Assembly (NCBI GenBank): GCA_001600455.1
Contig: BCKC01000005.1
Span: 806,001-870,000, forward strand
Direction of reading: 5' to 3'
Length of the DNA stretch: 64,000 nt
Origin: Endocalyx cinctus
Taxonomy: Eukaryota > Ascomycota > Sordariomycetes > Amphisphaeriales > Apiosporaceae
The notes under the pieces were generated by a model. It ran no database searches and was not told the origin of the DNA. It was given only the letters and a program-made list of their open reading frames with translations. Shown piece by piece: positions 24,431 to 36,300 of this stretch (its first letter is position 1; each line of letters begins with the position of its first letter). A program made the position numbers and the translations under genes.

Positions 24431-25569
24431 ATGAAGAACTTCGGAACCGTCCTCTTTTTCCTCGCCACCGGCGCCTCTTACGTAGCCGGTCTTCCCCACC
24501 CCGTAGGCCCGGGTGAGGTTGCCATGGTTGAGCCCCGATTCCCCCAGACCCTCGACACCCGTGCTCCCAAGAGGGGCAAGAAGACTAAGGCTGCCGCTGC
24601 TGCTGCTGCCGCCGCCGCTGCCGCCGCCGCCGCCGGCTCAAACTCCACCCTACTTGTATGTCTACCAAAAGCTATTCTGCCAAGGAGTGTTCGGTTACTA
24701 ATTCTTCTATTTACAGGGAGCTGACAACGCTACTGGTAATTGAGCCCCTCGTCTCTGCCATATTGACATATATCAACCGACTCACCCCTTCGAACGCGTA
24801 TGACTAACCAGAGTTCTCTCCTATATAGCTGCCGATGGTGCTGCCAACTTAGGAGCCGGAAATAACGTCCAAGCTGAGGGACTGTCGGACATTGTAAGTC
24901 ACCTTTAATTTACCTTCATAAACTTTCTTACTCTCAGGCTACGGCATGCTAATATACCATAGCTCGGCGGACTTCTCGGCGGCAACGACAATGCCAATGC
25001 CGATGCCTCGGGCGGATTATCCGGCCTCGTAAGTCAACAGCACTTTATTTCGTTTTGGTCTCTTCTAATAGAAGCCCTGCTAACTTAATGCAGCTGGGTG
25101 GATTGACTGGACTTTTGGGCGGCGGTGATGCCGCTAACAGTACCGGTAACGGTCTGCAAGATATTGTAAGACAATACTCGATCTATCTTTACAGAAAGCA
25201 TTTTTGCTAACCCCTTCGCCCAATAGCTCGGTGGACTCCTTGGCGGTCTTACTGGTTCTGCCAGCGATAACGCTTCTGGTGGTGGCTTGTTGCAAAGTCT
25301 TGTAAGTCGTGACTCCCATGTCTATACTTTACGAATTATGAAACTAACCGATTTTTTAGTTGGGTGGCCTTTTCGGAGGCAACAACGGCAACGCTGCCGC
25401 TGATCCCGCCGCAACTGCTACTGCTAGCGTCGCCGCCCCCGCCGCCACTTCTGCTGCCGCCGACGTCGCCGCTCCTGCTGTCACTTCTGCCCCTGCTGCC
25501 GTCGCCGATCCTGCCGCCACTCCCGCCGCCAAGGCCAACGGGCTCGCCGAACTCCTTGGCGGTCTCTAA
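24431..25569 (+). CDS. Small secreted Leu/Gly-repeat protein, one exon per repeat
   Basis: Seven exons (24431-24655, 24717-24735, 24829-24893, 24963-25028, 25094-25165, 25227-25301, 25360-25569) encode 243 residues. Residues 1-20 or so are a signal peptide (MKNFGTVLFFLATGASYVAG). A dibasic KR at 47-48 could be a Kex2 site, followed by GKKTK and 15 alanines. Exons 4-7 each begin with LGGL followed within a few residues by another Leu/Gly segment (LGGLLGG, LGGLTGLLGGG, LGGLLGGLTG, LGGLFGG), and most end in a hydrophobic dipeptide at a phase-0 gtaag donor. The last exon adds an Ala-rich tail and ends NGLAELLGGL. Four N-x-S/T sites are spread along it. Introns are 58-93 bases. No known family is recognised; a wall or secreted structural or effector-type role is possible. 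Confidence 0.75.
24963..25301 (+). repeat. Three tandem duplicated exons in phase 0
   Basis: Exons of 66, 72 and 75 bases, each starting with CTC/CTG GG(C/T) GGA and flanked by phase-0 introns of 58-69 bases. Any of them can be gained, lost or skipped without changing frame. The pattern indicates exon duplication together with its intron. Confidence 0.75.
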
Positions 25570-26190
25570 AGAAATAAAGGCAAATCCCGCGTCGAGAATA
25601 TACGATAAGGTAAAACCTATTCGTCTCACGCCAGTACCTCATTTGAGTTATGTATACAATGAGTGACGTCGACTATGTATCAAGACGTGTACTCCAACAT
25701 ATTTCTTTTTTTTTTTGTAATTTTTAAAGGGTTCGGTTAGATAGACAGCAAAGCGTCGGTCGGTTATCTGGGTTGATTTCATCGGTTGGTTTGTTCCATT
25801 CCTATGGGGCTTACTGGAACCGTGTAAGATATCTCTTCATTGTGTCTCTAAAGGGAAGACATGAAAAATTTGACAAACTGATGACCATATATATCTGTCT
25901 TATGTTTTTATACCAAGTGAAAATGTGCTAGAATGAAAATTATGAATTTTCGGAATGTTCTCCTTGCAGATTTATCTTTTAATGTGATGGCCTGAAAAGT
26001 GTTGTCGAAGATACTGAATAAACATATCCAATGAATTTCTTACATTGACATGTATATCTTTCCCGTGCATTGTTCCTATTCCCATAACCGTCAAATTATC
26101 TTCTCTTCTCTCATTACGCAAGCAACAAGTTTATTTAAGTAGTTTCTCAATATACATTCAAGCGTATTTAAAAGAAAATATTCACTCCCG
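25570..26190. other. Convergent spacer
   Basis: 3' flanks of the secreted repeat protein (plus) and the ATRR-like gene (minus). AT-rich, with a T run near 25706-25716. No gene seen. Confidence 0.6.
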
Positions 26191-29100
26191 TCAAATCGGC
26201 TCGTCCCTCGGCTCGATTAGCACCTCGTTCACCGCGACATGTTCAGGCTGGCTAAGCGCGTAAACAATAGCATTCGCCACATCATCCGCGTCAAGCACCT
26301 TTGCGCCCGTAGGTTCACCGTACTTTTTAATAGCCTCGGCATCGGTCGACATACCTAACAGCTCCGTCGCCGTGTTTCCGGGCTGTACCGAAGTGACCCT
26401 CAATCCCGACCCGGCCGTCTCCAAACGCAAGCTCTGCAAAGTAGCCTCGACGAAGAACTTGCTCGCCGAGTAGACCCCCAACCCGGGAAACACCTTCCGT
26501 CCCGCGTCGGACGATATGGCCACGACGTGGCCCTTCCCGCGCGCCAGCATGCCCGGAACGGTCGAGGCGAGGCAGTGCAAGAGCCCCTTGCAGTTGACGT
26601 CGACGGTCCGATCCCACTCCTCCGTTTGCACGTTCGCCATCATGGTGTAGTACATGACGCCCGCGCACGAGACCAGCACGTCTACGTCGCCCAGCGCCGA
26701 CGCCGTCTCCCGCACGAGAGCTTCTACCTGCGCCCGGTCCGTGACGTCGGTCGCGTGCGCCAGGAACTTACCCCCACCCCCTAGTCCCGCCATCTTCGCC
26801 TTGAGGGATTCGAGCGCTTCGACTCGTCGCGCGGCGACGGCAACGTTGGCGCCTGAGCGAGCGAGCGCTAGCGCCACCGCCGCTCCAATACCGGAGGAAG
26901 CCCCCGTAACGACGGCGACACGGCCTGCTAGGGGTCCCGTCTTCTTCGTGTTCTTCTGTTCGCCCTTATCGCTCGCGAGCGCGTCGTCCCCGCCGTCTTC
27001 CAGATGCACGGGAAGCCGAGGAAGCCAGCCCCTGGCGCAGAAGTGGCGCGCGTACGTCTCCAGCAGCTTAGCGTCGATCTTGGGCCTCTCGAGCCCCGCT
27101 TTCGTCAGGAGGGGACCCGTGGCCGGGTCTTTCAGGACGACGACCCACTCGAGGAAGTCCGCCGTCGGCATCCCGCGCCGGAGGAGGTCGGCCGTGAAGA
27201 TGTTGTCCTTGGACTGGTGGGCGCGGCCCCGCTTCTCGTCCCACAGCGTTACCCACTCGTCCCACGGCAGCGGCCGCGTCGGGTAGCCTAGACGGGCTAG
27301 GATGGCGAAGACCTCTCCGGTCGACACGGGGTCCGGGTCGCCGACGTGAAATACCCGCCGACCCCCGGCTTCGACGTCGTCGACGTCCGCGAGGGACAGG
27401 ATCGCTTTGCTGACGAAGTCAGCCGGAGTCATCTCGGCGTACCAGTCCTTGATGTCGGGCGCGAACCCGAGTTGCAGCGACTCCACGACCAGGGCGTTGA
27501 GCATGTCGTACGTGTTGCTCGAGCCCGAGGTGCTGTGTCCGCTGATGGTGCCAGGGCGGTAGATTCGCGCGGGCAATCCCCTCTTGCCAGCCTCGACGAT
27601 GAGTTGTTCGGCTATCCACTTAGTTTGACCGTATCCGTCCAGCAGCTTCGCAGGTACGTCGTCGACATCAACCATAGCATCCTCGCACCACCCTTTTTTC
27701 ACGGGGGAACTTGGCGGCAGCACGCCGTTGGTCGAGACGTGGTGGACGGTAGCGCCCGCGAGGCACGCCAGCCGCAGCACCTCGCGCGTGCCGAACACGT
27801 TGGCCCCTTGCATCGCCGCGTACGGGTACACGAGGTTGACGGTGGCGGCCGAGTGGACGATGACCTGGACGCGGGAGGCCAACTCGTCGAAGACGTCCGG
27901 GGCCAGTCCGAATCGCTTCCGCGCCAGGTTGGCCGGCAGGACCTCGATCCGGCTGAGTATGCCGTCGTTCCAGAGGCCCAGGTCGAGCAGGTTACTCCGC
28001 ACTCGGGCGAGCCCGGCGGCGGGGCTGGTACTGGTGAGGTCGGCAAACCGGACGACGCAGATTATTTTGGCCGACGTCGTCTCCAGCAGATTGCTGAGGA
28101 GGAAGGCTCCCAAGAATCCGGTCGTGCCGGTCAGTAGGACCGTCTTCGCTTCGCTGAGTCGGCACATTTTGGTTTCCGAAGAAGGCTTGATGTCGGCCGG
28201 CAGGATGGAGTCCGCTCGCAGCACCTTGGGCAGGTCAGCTTGAAGGGCAGCTGTGTGTCCATCTCGAGCATCGAGCACGGCCTTCAGGTGTCCCTCGAGC
28301 GTGGGATTTCCAGCGAGTCGCGCAAGAGGTACGGGAAACCCGAAAGCACCGGTCAACTTGGTGACGAGGTCAACGAGCGCTAAGGAATGACCGCCCAAAT
28401 CAAAGAAATCATGATCCTGTTTCATGACAGATTCGTACGAAGCGCTCAACGAAGAAACCCAAAGCTTAGCAATGTCCTTAAGGGAAATCTTCAGGTCGCT
28501 GTCTTTCGTGGCACCGTTCCCGTTCAACTTGGTAGAATTTTTAGTCGATCTCGTCGGCGAGGGAAGCCTTTTCAGATCGACCTTGCCCGAAACTTCGTGA
28601 GTCGGGAGGTAGTCCACTTTCATCCACAGGGCGGGAATCATGTAGTGCGCGAGGTGTTCTGATAGCACGCGCCTAGCCATGGGACTAAATCCGGAATCGT
28701 CTATAACGACTTGAGGTCTGTCCGCCGTCTCCTCTCTGTCGGGGACAACATACGCGAGCAGCTGACGGTCGAGCCCATCACCGTAGGAAGTGACGGCGCA
28801 GTGGCCCACCGCCAAATGCTTCACTATTGCATTTTCTACCGCGCCCGGCTGAACGCTATAACCTCGGATCTTAATCATAGATCCGACACGACCGGTGATC
28901 TCGAGAAGACCCGAAGGAAGTAACTTGGCGGTATCGCCTGTCCGGTAAGCACGTGCTCCAGGAGTCGGATCAAACGGGTCGGGTATGAAAGCCTTAGCGG
29001 TGATATCGGGAAGATTGAGGTAACCACGAGCGAGCATTTTGCCTCCAATCAGAAGTTCGCCGCTATCTCCGGTTTCGACCTTTTTCCCATCTTCATCCAC

Positions 29101-30120
29101 AATATACGAATGCTCAATGTCAATGGGAGGGCCGACGGGAACGACCCGGGCGTCTTTATCAAACATCTCTCGGATATCTCCACAGGCGATTTCATGAGTC
29201 TCGCTAGCGCTGTAACAATTAAGTAAACGCGCATTTGGCAGGGCTTTCAAGCCTCGGCTGGCAAGATCGGTGGTGACGACCTCACCGTTAAGCCATACCG
29301 TTCGCAGATCTTTGAGTCTATTACCTAGCTGCGAGTGTCGGGCGAGGACCGTTGCCAGCAAAGTGGGAGTCATTAAAGTCTCGGTAATACGCTTGGAACG
29401 TAGTAGCTCCACGAGAGCGGCAGGGTCATAACTAGTCTCGTCCGGGACCGTAACCACCGTAGCGCCTCGAAGCAACGGACGGAGTATTTCCCATACGAAA
29501 AAGACGTTACAAGCTACCCGGTCGCCGGGCTTGAGATCGCTAAGTCTAAATCTCAAATCGTAAGAGAGCACGGGCGCCCTATGAGGATTTGCGATCCCTT
29601 TAGGGCGTCCCGTAGTGCCGGAAGAGTACGAAACAAAGGCAAGTCGCTCCAAATCATCTTCAGCAGGCAAAGGAAGCAGTTCATCAGACGATCCGTTGGT
29701 CACGGAGCTGCCATTTGTGTCCGGTACTTCTTCATCGAGTATAATCAGGGGCATCTCGCCCTTGATCTGACCCTCGTGGGCACGATGAGTAATAATAACA
29801 GTAGGTCGAGCATCCTCAATCACATCGGCTAGCAGACCCGGAGGATAAGCAAGTTCGAGAACAAGGAAAGCACCACCGGCTCTCAGTGCCGCCAGACAGG
29901 AGATGACATAATCAGCGCTTCTTCCCAGGAGCACACCGACCAAGTGATCTCGACCGACGCCGCAACGGCGAAGACGACTGGCAAGAAAGTCAACCTTTCG
30001 ATCCAACTCGGCATATGTCAAGCTTAGAGGCCCGTCTTCCAGGGCCACGAGGTCGGGCGTGGAGCTAACTTGGCTCGAAAAGAGCGCGGATAAGTCCTTA
30101 GTGGTGGTGATGATCGACAT
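26191..30120 (-). CDS. NRPS-like A-T-R-SDR enzyme, probable glycine betaine reductase (ATRR type)
   Basis: Single exon, 1309 residues from ATG 30120 (MSIITTTKD); the frame extends further upstream but without ATG. Adenylation domain about 10-520: A3 SYSSGTTGRPKG at 164-175, A5 NCYSASETHE at 301-310, AYRTGD at 391-396, and the catalytic Lys in SGKVDLKRLP near 513. Carrier domain: DLGGHSL with phosphopantetheine Ser at 579. Thioester reductase about 655-1040: TGTTGFLG at 664-671 and Y830-x3-K834. C-terminal short-chain dehydrogenase about 1065-1309: TGASSGIG at 1072-1079, Ser 1203/1204 and Y1217-x3-K1221. The A4 region reads NVFFVWE, so the Asp that binds an alpha-amino group is replaced. Known fungal ATRR enzymes activate glycine betaine and reduce it twice to choline in the cytosol. 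The order of domains fits that group; substrate identity is inference. Confidence 0.8.
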   Translation of the reverse strand: MSIITTTKDLSALFSSQVSSTPDLVALEDGPLSLTYAELDRKVDFLASRLRRCGVGRDHLVGVLLGRSADYVISCLAALRAGGAFLVLELAYPPGLLADVIEDARPTVIITHRAHEGQIKGEMPLIILDEEVPDTNGSSVTNGSSDELLPLPAEDDLERLAFVSYSSGTTGRPKGIANPHRAPVLSYDLRFRLSDLKPGDRVACNVFFVWEILRPLLRGATVVTVPDETSYDPAALVELLRSKRITETLMTPTLLATVLARHSQLGNRLKDLRTVWLNGEVVTTDLASRGLKALPNARLLNCYSASETHEIACGDIREMFDKDARVVPVGPPIDIEHSYIVDEDGKKVETGDSGELLIGGKMLARGYLNLPDITAKAFIPDPFDPTPGARAYRTGDTAKLLPSGLLEITGRVGSMIKIRGYSVQPGAVENAIVKHLAVGHCAVTSYGDGLDRQLLAYVVPDREETADRPQVVIDDSGFSPMARRVLSEHLAHYMIPALWMKVDYLPTHEVSGKVDLKRLPSPTRSTKNSTKLNGNGATKDSDLKISLKDIAKLWVSSLSASYESVMKQDHDFFDLGGHSLALVDLVTKLTGAFGFPVPLARLAGNPTLEGHLKAVLDARDGHTAALQADLPKVLRADSILPADIKPSSETKMCRLSEAKTVLLTGTTGFLGAFLLSNLLETTSAKIICVVRFADLTSTSPAAGLARVRSNLLDLGLWNDGILSRIEVLPANLARKRFGLAPDVFDELASRVQVIVHSAATVNLVYPYAAMQGANVFGTREVLRLACLAGATVHHVSTNGVLPPSSPVKKGWCEDAMVDVDDVPAKLLDGYGQTKWIAEQLIVEAGKRGLPARIYRPGTISGHSTSGSSNTYDMLNALVVESLQLGFAPDIKDWYAEMTPADFVSKAILSLADVDDVEAGGRRVFHVGDPDPVSTGEVFAILARLGYPTRPLPWDEWVTLWDEKRGRAHQSKDNIFTADLLRRGMPTADFLEWVVVLKDPATGPLLTKAGLERPKIDAKLLETYARHFCARGWLPRLPVHLEDGGDDALASDKGEQKNTKKTGPLAGRVAVVTGASSGIGAAVALALARSGANVAVAARRVEALESLKAKMAGLGGGGKFLAHATDVTDRAQVEALVRETASALGDVDVLVSCAGVMYYTMMANVQTEEWDRTVDVNCKGLLHCLASTVPGMLARGKGHVVAISSDAGRKVFPGLGVYSASKFFVEATLQSLRLETAGSGLRVTSVQPGNTATELLGMSTDAEAIKKYGEPTGAKVLDADDVANAIVYALSQPEHVAVNEVLIEPRDEPI

Positions 30121-31250
30121 GATTCCTTGTCGAAATGTAGGTAACACGAAAATGAGCGAGTGTTGCCGAGCGACTGTGACGTTAAATAACTGATGGCTTA
30201 TGTTAATTGGAATATTATAATATTCAAGTCTTAATTTGGTAATGCTAAACTTTATGAGATTGTCAAATATCTTCCTGGATGCAAGGGACACAATTCTAGA
30301 AGAGAATGATGAGTTTGTAGATCTCGATGAAAAGGAGTTCAGGCTCGTGACCTCACTCCTCTACACCTACGAAAAGGACAAAGTGAAGAGATTCTTTCGA
30401 GTTTTTTTCAATTACATTAGGAATAAAAGATTGATTTTAAAGTCAATATAGTTCAATGGATGATGTAGGTAATGTGTTATGCGCATGTGGGTGGAGCGAC
30501 CATGAATAGCCAAGTAGTCAACTAGCACACGAATGTTTAGGTAGTGTAGATCTAAGGCAAGTCTTTACCGCTACAAGCCGATTAACGGCTTTCCTCATTC
30601 TCATCCACTTAGTTGAAATTCTACAGTAGGATAATTCACGGCCTTTTCGCTAAATAGGGGGCGACATGTTTTTACGGAAAGAGTCTTCCTACCACGATAA
30701 AGGGTTACCTCGTCACAAGGCAATGTGTGGCAATGGTTAGGAATGAGGAGCCGACGAAGATCCATTATTTCAACATGGAAATTACCAAAAACCACATTTC
30801 TTACGTAGATAAATACTAACTTTTAAGAACTGTGACGTAGAAGTTACAGTTCAAGATCAAGATATTGCCGGGTAGTTTGTTGGGATTCGGAAAGACAAAC
30901 GAATGAAAGGTATTTTGATGATCTTGGTGGTCTGCGATACAGGGGCTTGGCGTGCATAGTCCTTCGCCCAGTACAGCAGTTCCTTACTTTTGTACCCTAC
31001 TAGCACGCCCTGAGTCGAGTTGTCCAGACCTATTCTTATTCGAGCCGAACCTAACAACTCCGTCAGGGTCCAATCCTAGTGGACTGGAATCCCCCACTCT
31101 ATCACATCATCCCCGGCCTTCGCAAAACAACTGACCTATGGTTGAAAGCTGTTTCGGAACCAATCCGACGTGAGCCCGGGTTCGAAGAAGATTCAGAGCC
31201 GCACCATTGCCCTTTTGGCTCGCTCTATCTCTCTCTCCCCCTCCCCCCCC

Positions 31251-31285
31251 TTTCCTTTCCTTTCCTTTCCTTTCCTTTCCTTTCC
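31251..31285. repeat. (TTTCC)7 microsatellite
   Basis: Seven uninterrupted TTTCC units preceded by a C-rich, CTCT-containing tract. Confidence 0.9.
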
Positions 31286-33302
31286 GTGCTGCCTTACCCA
31301 TGCAAAGAATAATACACCGCCTCCTCTCATCACATAGTATACAGAAAAAAAATTATGTTGTGGAACTTCTGCTAAGGCTGGTCGCTTATTATAATGTTAT
31401 TCTAGAATTTCTACGCCACCAGATCTTCTTGATTCCTGATATTCACGTGTGCGGGGCAGATGGGTATTGAACATGGATGCTACTCGGCTAGGTAAACCAG
31501 ACAGCCAGACAGCCCAGAGAGAATCTTGTACCGAAAATATGGGTATCGGGATGGAAAAGCTATATTCCGATCTAATAGCTCAAACCACACGGCTCGTGTT
31601 AATTGTCAGTGATGCATCGTATGTAAAGTGATATACGTAAATGCTAAATTTGTTGAATTAAAGGGGCTTTATATGAATATTTCCACCTATTCCGATAAGA
31701 TGACACAGGGCTCCCAATCAAAGAAGTAATCCAGAGTAGATATGACACCAACTACTCGTTTTCATGAACATGTTTTACACACGATTACCTATCAAGATTC
31801 AAGAGAAATTAGGTTCATAAATTTGTAGATAGATTGATCACGCAGAAACAGAAGTCAATATCCATGGATACGATATGCCGGTAACTAGTTTGTTAATCAG
31901 CTGGCTGCCAAAACTGGCAATTACTAATAATCCAAGAGATAAAGTTGAAGCAAAGAAAATGGTGAACCCGTAGTTCTTGATATCACAGAAAAAATCAATC
32001 ACCAAGGTATTGATTCAAATCTACTCGGCAAGTAGGGTTTCTTATATCACGTTTCATTTTGTTATGCGAAGAGAACTTTTATTAATAGTAAAATCGGTTA
32101 CGTATATGCACACGTAAATATAGAAATAGAACATCAAGTTTCCTGGGTTGAGAAACCACTTGGCTCTTCATGTACTCATTCTCTACAGCATTATTGACTC
32201 GCACTCTTTATTTATAACTATTCTATCGTTCTTTCTTCTTCATTGAACTTCCCGCCGCAGAGGCTCTAAACGGTTATCCATGGATGTGGCGTAATCTACA
32301 CAAGGAGTAATAATTAATTGCACGCCACTAAGGGGGAAAATTCGATATATATATCCAAAAACTGAGCCTTCCGTCTTATACGACATGACAGAAAGACGGG
32401 AAGGAACTGCAGCTATTTTCTAAGTCTCACCAGCTGTTTGTATCTACTGACCAAACCCTAATTATATACTCCTACTTGCTGATTCTGCGTTCTGAGATAT
32501 TCCCCTTTTACTGCGTCAAAGCTTTTGTTACTACCATAAATCATTCAACAGGGTAGTTGTCACTTAAAGTCTTGCTTACATTATCAACCCTATCGAGACG
32601 TCTGCTTCTTACAGCGACCGTTGGCTGAATATACGAGACGGTAGTAGTAGCACGTACCCGAGGTGGCTTTATGGGAGACAATTAATGTAACCGTGGGTAT
32701 AGCTGGAATAATGATAGCGTCTCGTATTGCTACTCATCGAAAAAAATTCCTCAGAGTGGCGTTATCTAGACATGCATCGCCGAATAACAACTGTACTTGC
32801 CACCTAGAGCTGAGAAGATTTAGTTATGGAAGGAATTCTTGTATTGCAAGCCGAACGTCTCTCCTTCATCTATACCGCACTACCCAGCAAACGCATAATG
32901 CTGCGTATTACTGCGGGTCCAAAGTACGTTCCAAGACGGGTTCTACACCGGAATTTTGAATCATGTGACTATTAGACATCTCCAGGGCTATGTCCACATA
33001 CTCCTGCCGCCGATAGTCGCTAGGTACGGACTATTTGCCAGGGAACGGTTTGATAAATGCTAGAATACCGTATACCGTCCCGTCACATCGTGTGGCCAAC
33101 GAGAGACATGTAGCGCCACCTAGACGGTTGATTGGTTATAAAGAGATACGTAATGTGGCTATTTCTTTGTGGCTTTGTAAACGCTGTGGCAAGTGTTTGT
33201 CAAGTTTTGAATAAGCCAATAGAAAGAATAGAGAAAGGTGGACTTAATTGGGACTAACGCCATTTAATGTCCGAGGTTCAAACTTCACACAAATAATTAT
33301 TT

Positions 33303-33345
33303 GTTTATTTTATTTATTTATTTATTATTTATTATTTTTTATTTG
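33303..33345. repeat. ATTT-type microsatellite
   Basis: Imperfect TTTA/TTTAT repeat in an AT-rich stretch. Confidence 0.7.
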
Positions 33346-36300
33346 CATATGACACAAATACATACCTAGCAGACTGGGGAGATGCTAGGTAATAATATCA
33401 AATATTTGAGATTTGCAACAAAACAAATCAAAGGCGAGACCAAATTCTATATAGCGACCGACATTTTATTTGTTATGTATGTCTATTTTCTTATACTACA
33501 TTTCTGAGTTCCATGATAGAAGTATTTCTTCATTTTTTTTTTTTTCTTTGGATACTTTTTTTGAGTGTGGTGTCCTTTCTTTTCTTCTAGTGTTTACACG
33601 TACGGCATGCAAATTTGATGTTATCTAAAGAGATAATAATATGATACACGATAATGACATGCATTAAATGCTCAGGTGATGCTGTAATCGAAATTACCTA
33701 GGTATTACGCACGATAAGAGCAGCCATTGCGCGGTACAAACAAAATTTTACCAAAAAATTTGATGAATTATTCAGGTGAAAATACAGTACGAGTTTACTG
33801 TATACTTAAAAGTACTTGAAAGGAATTTTCAAGCCGCACAAAGCCGCAAGCATGCACTTCGTATCGTCAGCCCACTTGCATTGATTGAAATGAAATGACC
33901 CATTGCTTGCATCAATCCGATCCTGTCGCGTCCTGAGAGTTTATAACAGGATTCCTTGTCAACAAAATAACAGGCAACATCATCGATCCCTCCAGTTAAT
34001 CTTACCTTTTCACAAATAACATGGATAAGGGTTACATCTACTACCTGAGTGAATAAGATAATAAAATAAAATAAATACCGTCTTCTACATGTACTTTTTT
34101 GATAGTAGTCAAAATAAAAAAATAAAAATAAAATGAATAATGATGTGAATGATTACGAGGTTTGATGGAGGTGGAAGGTGAATGAATGATTTATGTAGGT
34201 ATGCGGGTATGTATGCAACTGACTCTTGGGTTTCCCGTTTGTTGGGATGTGTTGTTTAAGTTGAGGCTGTGAGTGAGTCATAAGCAACAAGACGCGACAA
34301 AGTCTTGTGTTGGTATGTATGTACACTAGCATACCAGATTGTCCGAGCAAGGCTGGCTGGACTAGATTAACAGACGATGAAAAAAAGAGAGGAAAAAGAA
34401 AAAAAAGAAAAGGGTGGGTATGAGCTAGACCAGTCGGGGCGGCAGAAAATTTTTAAAAGATCCCTGTGAAATGTGGTACCGGCATATCGATGAAACCAAT
34501 AATACGAATGCTAGGGGGGAAGGGCACATTTTTTTTTTCTCGTCTCTCCATTTCCCTAACATAGTGAAATGGAAATGGAATCAAACTAAAGCTGAACTTT
34601 TTTTTTTCTTCTAACCAATTCTCTAGACTTCTAGTGTCCTGGTATTCATCACGTCTCTCGTAAAAAAAGATATCTAAGAAATCAAGGGAAAAAAAATAAA
34701 TAAATAGAAGATATCGATGATGAATAGGCTTGTCAAAGCGATTCAGTGATTAAATTTTTTTTTAATGACTGAAGAGGGAAGAAAAAAAGAAGAAAAAAAA
34801 AGTAGAAGATGAGGAGGTGAGGGGAGAAAGTGTAAAATCGATTGTGTCATCTTACTCTTGGAAGTTTTACTGCTTTGTGATTGGTACCTCCGAAACCACC
34901 GAAATGAAACCTGTGACGGATCAGCACTGATCATCGCAACCAAGAAATCATTCACCAAGCGATATTACCACTCTGCCACCCCAGCCTGCTTTTCAGTGTA
35001 CAGGGAGTCGTCGCAGTCTGACAGGCAATTTAAACTGATAAAATTTTGAAAAATCATGGAAAGGACAAAAAAAGAGAAGAATGAATAAAGAGTCAAGAAG
35101 CTGGAATAGAAATATTGATAGACTGAATCATGGAAAACTTAATATTTTCAAATGTCATGACAAAAAAAAACAAGAGAGGGTATTTATTAAAATTCTCGGG
35201 AATAGGCGACCGCCTAGTGAGCGTATGGGTTTAGAATGATGAACTGACGGAAGTTTTGAGAGAAGAAAAAAAAAATTAAATAAATAAAATATTAAAAAGA
35301 ACCGAGAGATAAAAAAAAAAAAAAAAAGACCAAAAGTATCGATCGGAATAGGGGGGATAAGAGGAAAATGATAGGTCAGAGGGGGTTGAACAGGATTATT
35401 TCGCGTTTCAAATAGTGGATGGATGCCCTGGAACGGTCTGTTTGTGGTTGGGGTCTAAAATCTCATTAGCGAATACCCACCATCCCTTCCAAGAGAAATT
35501 AATCACTCCCAGTGCGAGTAAAATGCCCCCCTTTTTTTTCCGTTCGTGTTATTTTTTTTTTTTGTTCCCATGTTCTAAAGCCTGACAATATCTGTCGCAT
35601 CGTGGTTATGTAGTCGACCGAGTCATGCGTTTCGTTGCGTTGATGACAAGCATAAATGTAAGATGCGTGAATTGAATATGTTGAATTTCTATTATTATTT
35701 TAATCGACGAACGATCGGGTATTCTCTGGTTCGGGTTGTGCTGTCAAGAGAGATCTGAGGACGCGTATACGAAAGTGAAAAATTAAAATAAAATAAAATA
35801 AAAAAGAAGAATAATAAAAATTAATACGGCTTACGCTCAGGATATTATTATAGTGTAATGTAGCGTAGTATAGGGTGGTGTAATGGTTAAAGTTGTAGTA
35901 GATATAGGTAGTTGTAGGGTAGTTATAGACGGTAAAGTTTGGCAAAGTGGGAAAAAGAAAAAAAAAAGGTTGAAAAGAGACATGAAGGAACCCCGAGAGA
36001 CACTTGTTCCTCAAAAATCGAAAAATTAAAGCAGACACGATCCAGGGGGTTAAAGTTGTTCGATGATTGGTCAAATTTACTTTAGTCTATCCGCTAAAGT
36101 AGTAGCAAGGAGAAGATAATTGTGGGTTCCCGCCACATTGGGGGCGTCGCTGCCTGAAAGGTCAGTGCACCAAAATCCAAGCTGGTCGACTTCAAAAAAT
36201 TATAAAGGGCAGGCCATCCCCTCAACCTGATGTTTCGAAAATTCTTGCGCCGAAGTCCGGACCGAAAGTCCCCCTACATAAAGAAATAAATAAAATTCTC

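Noticed and set aside
27346..28137. 263-codon plus-strand frame inside the ATRR-like gene
   Set aside because: GC-rich antisense shadow of a gene with clear domains; no family motifs of its own.
30121..30291. 57-codon upstream extension of the ATRR-like frame
   Set aside because: No ATG at its head; the adenylation domain begins normally from ATG 30120.
32663..32959. 98-codon plus-strand frame in the gene desert
   Set aside because: It begins with GTG, has no recognised motif and no supporting splice context.
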